From JAFGSG01 sp964626055 (GTDB taxonomy: Bacteria > Spirochaetota > UBA4802 > JAFGDQ01), in the NCBI GenBank assembly GCA_964626055.1, contig CAZVDF010000066.1, forward strand, positions 1 through 17,279: DNA of 17,279 nt, written 5' to 3'. The translations under genes and the position numbers were made by a program. Below the pieces are notes generated by a model. That model was given only the letters and a program-made list of their open reading frames with translations, was not told the DNA's origin and did no database searches. Positions 5,583 to 12,530 of this stretch are shown here, one piece after another; position 1 is the stretch's first letter, and the number at the start of each line of letters is the position of its first letter.

Positions 5583-5996
5583 ATGTCAGAAAATTGTTGC
5601 AGCAATGAAGGAGTAAAACTTATTTATGCCTGTTCAGGGGCGGCAGATGTAGGCGAGCTTGCGGATAAGGCAGCCAGAAAGCTTCGTGATGACGGATTCG
5701 GCCGGATGACATGCATTACAGGCGTGGGGGCGGATCTTTCAGGATATATAGAATCGGCAAAAGGAGCAGAGAAGAATATAACCATAGACGGGTGTCCTAC
5801 TGCCTGCGCAAAAAAATGTCTTGAACGGATCGGCGTGTCGCCTGCATCGTTTATACTTTCCGATATGGGATTTAAAAAGGGTGAATCTCCCGTCACTCAG
5901 AAAGCTATTGATAAAATAACAGGCCTTATAAAATTTATACCTCAGACAGGGGCAATAGTCGGTGGATGCAGATGCAGCACCCGAGACACATTTTGA
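5583..5996 (+). CDS. DGC-domain putative zinc-binding protein
   Basis: A 137-aa cytoplasmic protein with the motif that names the DGC domain (PF08859): ITIDGCPTACAKKCLE, residues 67-81, with C71, C75 and C79. Other cysteines are C5-C6 (SENCCS), C17 in YACSGAADVGELA, C44, and C129/C131 in GGCRCS. This thiol set suggests metal or metalloid binding, or redox work with the adjacent CAKC protein. Its operon position next to ArsF- and ArsG-like genes makes it a candidate partner in organoarsenical handling, but I cannot assign a reaction. GGAG stands 8 nt before the ATG. A 76-bp gap follows, with no obvious terminator. Confidence 0.82.
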   Translation: MSENCCSNEGVKLIYACSGAADVGELADKAARKLRDDGFGRMTCITGVGADLSGYIESAKGAEKNITIDGCPTACAKKCLERIGVSPASFILSDMGFKKGESPVTQKAIDKITGLIKFIPQTGAIVGGCRCSTRDTF

Positions 5997-6072
5997 TACC
6001 GATCCGGAAATAGAATTATTAAATCAATAGTTATGATATAAATGCCCAAATAAAAATTAAGGAGATTTACTC

Positions 6073-6597
6073 ATGAAGCTTCCAAAGAGGCTTATTGTGA
6101 TAACAGTAATTGCTGCTTTTGCAATAATAGCAAATAATTTTAGTTCCGATAATTCCTGCGGCTGTCAGGCTGAAGCACCATTTCCCTTCTCGATTTTCTC
6201 AAAAATGTTTAATAATAACAGGTACACTATTGCAGGGGATAATCACGATCACGGAACAAATGGAATGGCCTCAATATTCGGAGGCGTTGCCTTGGCACAA
6301 AAAAAATCCGCAAACATCAAGGTTACTTTTATAGAACTCGGTTCTGTCAATTGCATTCCGTGCAGAATGATGCAGCCTGTAATGAAGCAGATTGAAGAAA
6401 AATACGGAAGCCAGGTTAAGGTTGTATTTCACGATGTATGGACGGAAAAAGGGGCTCCTTTCGCCCGTGTATACAGGATCAGGGCTATCCCTACACAGGT
6501 TTATTTTGACAGTGACGATAAAGAATTTTTCCGACACGAAGGTTTTCATCCCTTTGAAGAAGTTGAAAAGGTGTTGAAGCAGAGGGGTGTCCGCTGA
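6073..6597 (+). CDS. arsF: membrane-anchored thioredoxin-like protein, ArsF family
   Basis: A 174-aa protein with an N-terminal hydrophobic segment (residues 7-22), a cysteine-containing linker (SCGC, 28-31) and a C-terminal thioredoxin fold. The active site is CIPC at 94-97 in GSVNCIPCRMMQPVMKQIE; the cis-proline is in RAIPTQVYF (P140). The N-terminus should place the redox domain outside the cytoplasmic membrane. This architecture, followed directly by a CcdA-like gene, is what databases label ArsF of the arsEFG nitro-arsenical system; the alternative is a general thioredoxin that receives electrons from the CcdA-like partner. The stop TGA overlaps the next ATG by one base, so the two are translationally coupled. 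An AAGGAG site precedes the start. Confidence 0.78.
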   Translation: MKLPKRLIVITVIAAFAIIANNFSSDNSCGCQAEAPFPFSIFSKMFNNNRYTIAGDNHDHGTNGMASIFGGVALAQKKSANIKVTFIELGSVNCIPCRMMQPVMKQIEEKYGSQVKVVFHDVWTEKGAPFARVYRIRAIPTQVYFDSDDKEFFRHEGFHPFEEVEKVLKQRGVR

Positions 6598-7316
6598 TGA
6601 TTCTCGAGTTCTTCACCGCGCTCTCTAAAATGCTTAACTCATCTCCCGGAATTGCGCTTGCAGGGTCATTTCTCTGGGGAATAGCGAGTATAGTACTTTC
6701 CCCCTGTCATCTTTCAAGCATACCGTTAATAGTCGGGTTCATAGATAAGCAGGGAAAAATAAGCACCGGCAGAGCCGCGGCTATATCAGCCCTGTTCTCT
6801 CTTGGAATATTGATCACAATCGGAATTGTCGGTCTTGTAACGGGTATTCTCGGCAGGATGCTCGGGGATGTCGGACGGTACGGGAACGTTATAGTTGCCG
6901 TAATTCTTATAGTTATCGGCCTGTATCTTACAGGTCTTATAAAGCTTCCTTTTCTTGATAGCGGTATCGCACAGCCGGGCTTTAAAAAGAAAGGCATGTT
7001 TGCTGCATTCCTGCTGGGCCTGTTCTTCGGGCTTGCTCTGGGCCCCTGCACATTCGCTTACATGGCCCCGATGCTGGGAATAGCTTTCAGCGTGGCATCA
7101 GCCAATCTGGTATTTGCGATTGCTCTGGTTGCAGCCTACGCAGCCGGTCATTGTTCTATAATTATCATTGCAGGCAGTTTTACTGAAATAGTTTCCCGTC
7201 TTTTGAAATGGAATGAAGAATCCAGGGGTGCGGTGATCGTAAAAAAAGTCTGCGGCATGCTCGTCATTATCGCAGGGATTTATATACTATATACATCGAT
7301 AAAAATATTGGCCTGA
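6597..7316 (+). CDS. arsG: CcdA-like permease, ArsG family
   Basis: A 239-aa protein with about six membrane helices, of the CcdA/DsbD type. Two pseudo-symmetric cysteine motifs are present: LSPCHLSSIPL (C37) and LGPCTFAYMAP (C151), plus a later AAGHCS (C186). In CcdA proteins the two cysteines pass electrons across the membrane to an exported thioredoxin. The ArsG subgroup is described as an efflux permease for aromatic aminobenzyl arsenicals. Both readings fit the coupled ArsF-like gene, whose stop it overlaps by one base. The neighbours favour the arsenic role, but sequence alone does not choose between electron transfer and efflux. Confidence 0.8.
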   Translation: MILEFFTALSKMLNSSPGIALAGSFLWGIASIVLSPCHLSSIPLIVGFIDKQGKISTGRAAAISALFSLGILITIGIVGLVTGILGRMLGDVGRYGNVIVAVILIVIGLYLTGLIKLPFLDSGIAQPGFKKKGMFAAFLLGLFFGLALGPCTFAYMAPMLGIAFSVASANLVFAIALVAAYAAGHCSIIIIAGSFTEIVSRLLKWNEESRGAVIVKKVCGMLVIIAGIYILYTSIKILA

Positions 7317-7351
7317 AAAATAAATAAACATAAACAATAAGGAGAATTAAA

Positions 7352-8410
7352 ATGTCAGAAGGAGTTGCAAAAAAATTATCGTTTCTCGACCGCTTTCTAA
7401 CTCTCTGGATATTCCTTGCAATGGCATTCGGCGTAGGCATGGGTTATTTCTTCACAGAAATAGTCGATTTCTGGAACAGGTTCCAGTCCGGGACAACCAA
7501 CATCCCGATAGCAATTGGTCTTATACTCATGATGTACCCTCCGCTTGCAAAGGTTAAGTATGAAGAACTGGGTGATGTATTCAGGAACTGGAAAGTCCTG
7601 CTGCTGTCTCTTGTACAGAACTGGATCATCGGGCCGGTGCTCATGTTTTTTCTCGCTATTCTGTTCTTGCAGAATTACCCTGAATACATGGTCGGCCTTA
7701 TAATGATCGGCCTTGCCCGATGCATCGCAATGGTCATTGTATGGAATGAACTGGCAAAAGGAGATACCGAATACGCCGCAGGCCTTGTGGCATTCAACAG
7801 CATTTTCCAGGTTCTGTTCTTCAGTGTTTATGCATGGATATTCATTACCAAGCTTCCATTGCTTTTCGGCCTATCGGGCAGTGTTGTCGATATCACAATC
7901 GGGCAGATTGCAAAAAGCGTTTTTATATATCTTGGAATTCCCTTTCTCGCGGGAATAATCACACGGTTTGTTTTAGTAAATGTCAAAAGCAAGGAATGGT
8001 ATCACACGAAATTCATTCCAAAGATCAGTCCAATAACATTGATCGCGCTTCTTTTCACTATTATAGTTATGTTCAGCCTCAAGGGTGAATACATAGTAAA
8101 GATACCCATGGATGTAGTAAGAATAGCTATCCCGCTTTTAATATATTTTATAATAATGTTTTTATTGAGCTTTTATATGAGTAAAAAAGTCGGTGCTGAT
8201 TACTCAAAAGCAGCAACACTGTCCTTCACGGCAGCGAGCAACAACTTCGAGCTTGCAATTGCTGTAGCTGTTGCGGTTTTCGGCATCAACTCCGGCGCTG
8301 CTTTTGCCGCAGTCATAGGCCCGCTCGTCGAAGTGCCGGTCCTGATAGGACTGGTTAATGTGGCATTGTATTTTAAAAATAAGTATTTTGAGGTAAAATG
8401 CTGTTCTTGA
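7352..8410 (+). CDS. acr3: ACR3 family arsenite efflux transporter
   Basis: A 352-aa transporter with about ten helices that exports As(III) across the inner membrane using the proton gradient. Family blocks are intact: MMYPPLAKVKYEELG, GLARCIAMVIVWNELAKGD with the essential cysteine (C124), SFTAASNNFELAIAVAVAVFG, and GPLVEVPVLIGLVNVAL with the conserved glutamate near 327. The length is normal for bacterial ACR3. The C-terminus ends in CCS. An AAGGAG site lies before the start, 35 bp after the ArsG-like gene. No arsenate reductase gene is visible in the window, so arsenite would have to come from outside, from reduction elsewhere, or from organoarsenical breakdown. Confidence 0.95.
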   Translation: MSEGVAKKLSFLDRFLTLWIFLAMAFGVGMGYFFTEIVDFWNRFQSGTTNIPIAIGLILMMYPPLAKVKYEELGDVFRNWKVLLLSLVQNWIIGPVLMFFLAILFLQNYPEYMVGLIMIGLARCIAMVIVWNELAKGDTEYAAGLVAFNSIFQVLFFSVYAWIFITKLPLLFGLSGSVVDITIGQIAKSVFIYLGIPFLAGIITRFVLVNVKSKEWYHTKFIPKISPITLIALLFTIIVMFSLKGEYIVKIPMDVVRIAIPLLIYFIIMFLLSFYMSKKVGADYSKAATLSFTAASNNFELAIAVAVAVFGINSGAAFAAVIGPLVEVPVLIGLVNVALYFKNKYFEVKCCS

Positions 8411-8457
8411 TAGTAAGTATATTTTTAAAGTTGTGAGCTTATATTGAGGAAGGAGAT

Positions 8458-8613
8458 ATGTCTGCTGATAAAGAAGATATTACCCTGGAAGCAAAAATCC
8501 CGGGAGAAGATAAAGATATACATCATCACGAGAAGGCACACAGAGATTATTCATATGTACTGCTGAATGAATACAGAAAGTTCATAAAAGTGCAGGATGA
8601 GAAATATAAATAA
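8458..8613 (+). CDS. 51-aa small charged protein between acr3 and the flavoprotein
   Basis: A short frame with a very strong ribosome site (GAGGAAGGAG, a few bases before the ATG). The product is hydrophilic, begins MSADKEDITLEAKIPGEDKD, then has a His cluster (HHHEKAH) and an aromatic, basic end (YSYVLLNEYRKFIKVQDEKYK). It has no cysteine, signal peptide or membrane segment. I recognise no family. The tandem histidines could bind metal, but this is a guess. It sits 47 bp after acr3 and 80 bp before the flavoprotein on the same strand, so it belongs to the arsenic operon. Confidence 0.65.
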   Translation: MSADKEDITLEAKIPGEDKDIHHHEKAHRDYSYVLLNEYRKFIKVQDEKYK

Positions 8614-8693
8614 TTCATCATTTTCTTATATTTTTTAAATATTCTTATAAGGTCAATGTTCCGTATTCCTTTCTACCGGGCAGGGGTTACCAG

Positions 8694-10043
8694 ATGAAAA
8701 AAATAATCATAATCGGCGGTAGTGATGCCGGCATAAGTGCAGCCCTAAGAATAAAAGAGATGGATACGGCTATAACGCCGGTTTTAGTGGCTGCTGACAG
8801 ATATCCCAATTTCAGCATCTGTGGCCTGCCCTACTATATCAGCCGCGAAGTCGCTGACTGGAAAAGCCTTGCTCACAGGACAAAAGAAGAAATTGAAGGG
8901 CAGGGAATTAATCTGCTTCCTGATCAAAGGGCTTTATCCGTAAATACGCAGTTGAAGCAGGTGACATTGGCTGAAAAAACCGGGAAACATAAAACACTGG
9001 ATTACGATAAACTCATAATGTGCACGGGAGCAGTATCGGCTAAGCCCAAAATTCCCGGTATTGATCTTCCCGGTGTATTCTTTTTAAGATGGATTCCTGA
9101 CAGTATTGCCATTGACGAATTTATTGACAAAACAAATCCCAAAACTGCCCTTATAGCCGGCGGTGGATATATAGGAATGGAAATGGCTGAAGCCCTTACC
9201 CGACGAGGCATTAAAGTAGCAGTAGTAGAATTTCTTGAATCTGTCCTGCCGTCAATTGACGCTGACCTTGGCAGCAGGGTGCGGGAAGTTCTTTTAAAGA
9301 ACGGACTTACGGTCTACAATAACATAGCCATTGAATCCATAAATAAAACCGGAAATATATTGACTGTTAGCGGAACAAAAGATTTTAACATTCCCGCAGA
9401 TATGGTTCTGATATCTGTCGGTGCCGTGCCGGAAACTTCAGTTGGTGCAGCCGCAGGCCTTGCAACAGGCATTAAGAATGCGTTTAAAGTAAACCTGAAA
9501 ATGGAAACGAATATACCTGATATTTATGCCGCAGGGGACTGCGTTGAAACATGGCACAGGCTTTTACAGAAGAACACATATCTTCCACTCGGGACAGTTG
9601 CTCATAAGCAGGGAAGAATAGCGGGCGAGAACGCGGCAGACGGCAATGCTGAATTTAAAGGCTCACTTGGTACACAGTCTGTTAAGATTTTCAATACTGT
9701 TGCTGCCAGAACAGGATTGAATGACAGGGAAGCGGCTCAGGCAGGCTATCAGCCTGTAAATGCCGACCTTGAAACATGGGATCACAAAGCATACTATCCG
9801 GCAGCTGAAAGGCTGTACATACGTGTAACCGCTGATAAAAAAACAGGCCTGATACTTGGTGCACAGATACTCGGAACTTATAAAACTGAAGTTTCCAAGA
9901 GAATCGATATATTTGCAACAGCCATTTACCATAACATGACAGTAAAAGAATTCAGCAGCTATGATCTGAGCTACACTCCTCCTCTTTCCAGCCCGTGGGA
10001 TCCCGTCCAGATGGCAGTGCAGAACATTGAAAGAATGATTTAA
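8694..10043 (+). CDS. FAD-dependent CoA-disulfide-reductase-type oxidoreductase
   Basis: A 449-aa two-dinucleotide-binding flavoprotein. The FAD site opens the chain (IIIIGGSDAGISAALRI), followed by the redox cysteine motif FSICGLPYY with C43, the position used in CoA-disulfide reductases and NADH oxidases of this class. The NAD(P)H Rossmann motif is GGGYIGMEMAEAL, near residue 156, and the second FAD motif is IPDIYAAGDCVE. A C-terminal dimerisation domain completes it; there is no rhodanese fusion. In this operon it could supply electrons to the thioredoxin-like partners or reduce an arsenic-thiol adduct, which is inference. It is the last gene of the plus-strand run and faces padR tail to tail. 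Confidence 0.9.
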   Translation: MKKIIIIGGSDAGISAALRIKEMDTAITPVLVAADRYPNFSICGLPYYISREVADWKSLAHRTKEEIEGQGINLLPDQRALSVNTQLKQVTLAEKTGKHKTLDYDKLIMCTGAVSAKPKIPGIDLPGVFFLRWIPDSIAIDEFIDKTNPKTALIAGGGYIGMEMAEALTRRGIKVAVVEFLESVLPSIDADLGSRVREVLLKNGLTVYNNIAIESINKTGNILTVSGTKDFNIPADMVLISVGAVPETSVGAAAGLATGIKNAFKVNLKMETNIPDIYAAGDCVETWHRLLQKNTYLPLGTVAHKQGRIAGENAADGNAEFKGSLGTQSVKIFNTVAARTGLNDREAAQAGYQPVNADLETWDHKAYYPAAERLYIRVTADKKTGLILGAQILGTYKTEVSKRIDIFATAIYHNMTVKEFSSYDLSYTPPLSSPWDPVQMAVQNIERMI

Positions 10044-10066
10044 TTTAAAACAGCCTGCCCTTCTCC

Positions 10067-10093
10067 CCTGAAAAGGCATGGAACGCTTTCAGG
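10067..10093. repeat. weak inverted repeat between converging genes
   Basis: cctgaaa (10067-10073) and tttcagg (10087-10093) are exact inverted copies with a 13-nt loop, midway between the flavoprotein stop and the padR stop. The location suits a two-way terminator, but there is no T-run and the stem is short. Confidence 0.25.
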
Positions 10094-10118
10094 TTCACCG
10101 CGACTTGTAATGTCACTA

Positions 10119-10442
10119 TTATTCCGCAAGTTCCATTACCAACTCGTTAGCTTTCTGCCTGGCGGCCGCGAGGGCCGACCTGCCCTTCTTAGTTATAGTA
10201 TAATACTTTCTTATCTTGCCGTTGATGTTCACTTTTTCTGAAGCGAGGTACCCTGTCTTTTCGAGCCTGTGGAAAATAGGATAAAGTGTGCCGAAAGACA
10301 TATTGTATCCGTGCCTGTTCAGCTCTTCATGAAATTCCTTGCCGTATATCTTTTCTATTTTCGCGTGGTACAGTATATGGATCTTTATGAAACCGAGGAG
10401 AAAATCCCTTATGAGCTCGACAGCCGTATCCGGAGATCGCAT
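10119..10442 (-). CDS. PadR-family transcriptional regulator
   Basis: A 107-aa winged-helix repressor of the short PadR class. The core reads KIEKIYGKEFHEELNRHGYNMSFGTLYPIFHRLEKTGYLASEK, then the wing INGKIRKYYTITKKGRSAL and a C-terminal dimerisation helix. A longer frame reaches 10514, but the ATG at 10440-10442 has CAGGAG 6 nt upstream and matches the usual N-terminus, so I use it. It lies downstream of the TauE-type gene and a broken gene on the same strand; the palindromic operator in front of the TauE gene is a likely target, since PadR regulators often control linked transporters. Confidence 0.85.
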   Translation of the reverse strand: MRSPDTAVELIRDFLLGFIKIHILYHAKIEKIYGKEFHEELNRHGYNMSFGTLYPIFHRLEKTGYLASEKVNINGKIRKYYTITKKGRSALAAARQKANELVMELAE

Positions 10443-10482
10443 GCGGCACTCCTGAAAAAATATTATGTTACAGCAGGCAGTC

Positions 10483-10511
10483 ATTAAAATATATGTTTTA
10501 TGATAACGCAA
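10483..10511 (-). promoter_or_regulatory. possible promoter for padR
   Basis: On the minus strand TTGCGT (10506-10511) is followed after 17 nt by TTTAAT (10483-10488), about 40 bp before the padR start. The match is moderate. It would give padR a transcript of its own, independent of the upstream broken gene. Confidence 0.35.
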
Positions 10512-10524
10512 CAATAAATCTAAC

Positions 10525-10918
10525 TCACAGGCCGGGCTTCAGATCCATCATCCATTCAGCGGCTTCTTTGCTGCTTACTTTTCCTTCGGAAGCCAGACCG
10601 GCGTAAATTTTCACCTGCCTGCGTTCTTCTTCGGTGGTCAACTTTCCTATCAATTAATTGAACAGGGGATTAAAAACATTGTGTAGCAGACGGAATACGG
10701 GCGATTTTTCAGATAATGCCTTCTTGTAAAAACGGATGCACGCGGTACAGCATGGAGTATCCGCCGGGATCAATCCTGTGAAAACCGGCAAGTAAACACA
10801 TTCCCAGCTTGAGGGGTTCGCGGAACAGGCGGAACCACCGGGCACGCTTGTAAGCTATTGACACGAGTTTGTATGTGCAGTGCCTGCAAAAAGCATTCTT
10901 GTTGTCAGGATTCGTCAC
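10525..10918 (-). pseudogene. broken gene for a CxxC-motif protein (frameshift plus stop)
   Basis: Three minus-strand pieces join into one protein. It starts at 10918, overlapping the TauE stop as ATGA, and reads MTNPDNKNAFCRHCTYKL to about residue 55 (GGYS). The sense then continues one frame over from about 10755 as CCTACIRFYKKALSEKSPVF to an in-frame TAA at 10654-10656. Beyond the TAA the same frame continues as KLTTEEERRQVKIYAGLASEG to a TGA at 10525. The intact form would be about 130 aa with CRHC and CTAC pairs, perhaps a zinc or thiol site. I do not know the family with certainty. Two independent lesions argue for decay, although sequencing error cannot be excluded from one read. Confidence 0.7.
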
Positions 10919-11703
10919 AACAATCCTCCGGTTAGTCCGCCTCCTATCAGCAAGAGCATAACGCCGACTACATAACGTACTTTATCAATGGTGATCCGCT
11001 TGATCAGCCTGAACCCGATGAGAGATCCCGCGCAGCTCGCAAGGACCGCTGCCAGCACTGCACACCATGTATTGTCCCCTATGAGCGTGAAGTTTGTGCT
11101 GTAAAAACTTATTCCATAAACAGCAAGCCTTGCGATATCAACACCTACAACGCAAATGCTGTTCGTGCCAATGAACTCTTTCGGATTGAGCCCTGTTTTT
11201 ACGAGAAAGGCCGAACGGAGGGCACCCTGGTTCCCCGACAGCCCGCCGAAAAAGCCTGAAATGATCCCTCCGAGAGGCAGGTAATCCGGATTGAATGTCA
11301 TTTTTCGCAAACGCGGGATCAGGTCAAGCATGGCGAATCCGATTATCACAATCCCGACAACAAGCTTGACAGCGCTTATTTCATGCGCGCGGCTTCCAAT
11401 AGTATATGAAGTCAAAACGGGCAACCATGCGAGTTTTGCCAGAAGCCAGGCCCCGAGTATCGCAGAAAGAACAGCGGGAAGCCCGAACTTAAAAACCACC
11501 TTCCAGTCGGCATATCTGCCCACAAGGAATATCCTGAAAAAATTATTCGCAAGGTGCACAACAGCCGTGGCCGCAACAGCCACCTGAACAGGAAAAAAGA
11601 AAAGGAAAGCCGGAGTCAGCAGAGTGCCGAGGCCGAAACCTGAAAACAGCGCGAGCGAAGCGGCAAACAACGCAACAAGAGATATGACTGTGTATAATAT
11701 CAT
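10915..11703 (-). CDS. sulfite exporter TauE/SafE-family permease
   Basis: A 262-aa integral membrane protein with about seven or eight helices. The N-terminal half has the family pattern SGFGLGTLLTPAFLFFFPVQVAVAATAVVHLANN, and the second half carries the repeat GGIISGFFGGLSGNQGALRSAFL. Family members move sulfite, sulfoacetate or other small sulfur anions; the substrate here is unknown. AGGAGG at 11713-11718, 9 nt ahead, supports the start. It leads a minus-strand unit with the broken CxxC gene (4-bp overlap) and padR. A TATAAT box and a large palindrome lie upstream, suggesting repression. Confidence 0.88.
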   Translation of the reverse strand: MILYTVISLVALFAASLALFSGFGLGTLLTPAFLFFFPVQVAVAATAVVHLANNFFRIFLVGRYADWKVVFKFGLPAVLSAILGAWLLAKLAWLPVLTSYTIGSRAHEISAVKLVVGIVIIGFAMLDLIPRLRKMTFNPDYLPLGGIISGFFGGLSGNQGALRSAFLVKTGLNPKEFIGTNSICVVGVDIARLAVYGISFYSTNFTLIGDNTWCAVLAAVLASCAGSLIGFRLIKRITIDKVRYVVGVMLLLIGGGLTGGLL

Positions 11704-11755
11704 TATTTTAAACCTCCTCTTTATCTGCTGCCAGTGAAAATATTATATTTTTTTC

Positions 11756-11769
11756 GAACAATCGTGTTC
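11756..11769. promoter_or_regulatory. small palindrome in the TauE gene leader
   Basis: gaaca-atcg-tgttc is a perfect 5-bp-arm palindrome between the expected transcription start and the ribosome site of the TauE-type gene. It is distinct in sequence from the larger dyad just upstream and may be a second operator or a leader hairpin. Confidence 0.35.
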
Positions 11770-11779
11770 TTTGAAATTC

Positions 11780-11813
11780 ATTATATCGTATCCCGATATC
11801 AATATACGATATA
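11780..11813 (-). promoter_or_regulatory. TauE gene promoter overlapped by 10-bp inverted repeat
   Basis: tatatcgtat (11782-11791) and atacgatata (11804-11813) are exact inverted copies with a 12-nt spacer that itself contains gatatc. On the minus strand a perfect TATAAT (11780-11785) overlaps the inner arm; the -35 position is poor and falls in the other arm. This is the usual arrangement of a repressor site over a promoter; the linked PadR is the best candidate ligand. Confidence 0.65.
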
Positions 11814-11819
11814 GTGAAC

Positions 11820-12393
11820 AGCATGTCAATGCAGCTAACGTTATTTTTTTGCTGCTTACGGGAATCCTTAAAAAAATTTGTGAACAAAAAAGAGAGTACG
11901 CGTGAACGGAAAAACCGGCCCGAATTTTAACCCGGACGGTTCAAACTCAAATCAACCGGCTATTGGCTATTGTCAGCAGGCAAACTGCCATCATCATGGG
12001 ATCGCTGTGTATCTTTACCCCCTGGATACAGATAAATAGTATGACTACCTAAAATACAGTTAAAGTCCAGCCAGGAAGAAGCCACTTCGGCCGCTTTAGT
12101 TTAAGACCAATCTCCGAGGGAACAGAGGCAGTAAGTTCATCAGAAAACGTAAACGCCGTACCCTTCCTGAAAATACAGCCCCGATAATAATCAGAGGCCA
12201 CCGGTTTGAGCATACAAAAAGTTTAGCAAGATTGGTATTCCTCAGTATATTCAGGACCTTTCCGTCGGTTGGATGAGCCTGCAATAGACCGTTATCATAT
12301 CCGGTAGTAAAAATTTCAAGGTATAAAGTCATTGCAGTATCTTGTGCAATTATCAAAAATATCCGAGTGATTAAAAAAATGATATAACTATTA
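11820..12393. other. gene-poor stretch, possible decayed DNA
   Basis: I see no convincing gene here. A minus-strand open frame at 12096-12356 lacks a ribosome site and recognisable composition, and a second frame overlaps it. A plus-strand GTG frame of 45 codons (11902-12039) contains YCQQANCHHHG but has no good ribosome site. The area may be remnants of former genes. No transposase, tRNA or CRISPR-like repeat is visible. Confidence 0.4.
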
Positions 12394-12422
12394 TTGACAA
12401 ATAAGATTTACCAGACTATCTG
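12394..12422 (+). promoter_or_regulatory. possible promoter for the alpha/beta hydrolase
   Basis: TTGACA (12394-12399), a 17-nt spacer and TATCTG (12417-12422). The -35 is perfect and the -10 is weak. It lies about 110 bp before the hydrolase ATG. The leader between them holds an open frame without a start (48 codons, ends at 12544) that may be a relic. Confidence 0.45.
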
Positions 12423-12530
12423 AAAAAGATCAACCAGAGCTTTTAACAAATGAGGATTTTGAATTGACTTCCAGGGAACTCCTTTTGATTAATCTATCAA
12501 TCAATTTTGAATTATTACAAGGAGCAAAAA

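Noticed and set aside
5994..5996. TGA ending the DGC-domain gene, considered as a selenocysteine codon because CRC lies close before it
   Set aside because: The sequence after it does not continue a family pattern, there is no supporting hairpin, and 137 aa is a sensible full length.
9663..10079. Minus-strand frames opposite the flavoprotein gene
   Set aside because: They lie wholly antisense to a clearly conserved FAD protein and have no ribosome site.
12096..12356. 86-codon minus-strand open frame, with a faint STAS-like stretch
   Set aside because: It has no ribosome site, a competing frame in the same DNA and no consistent family match; kept only as part of the unexplained spacer.
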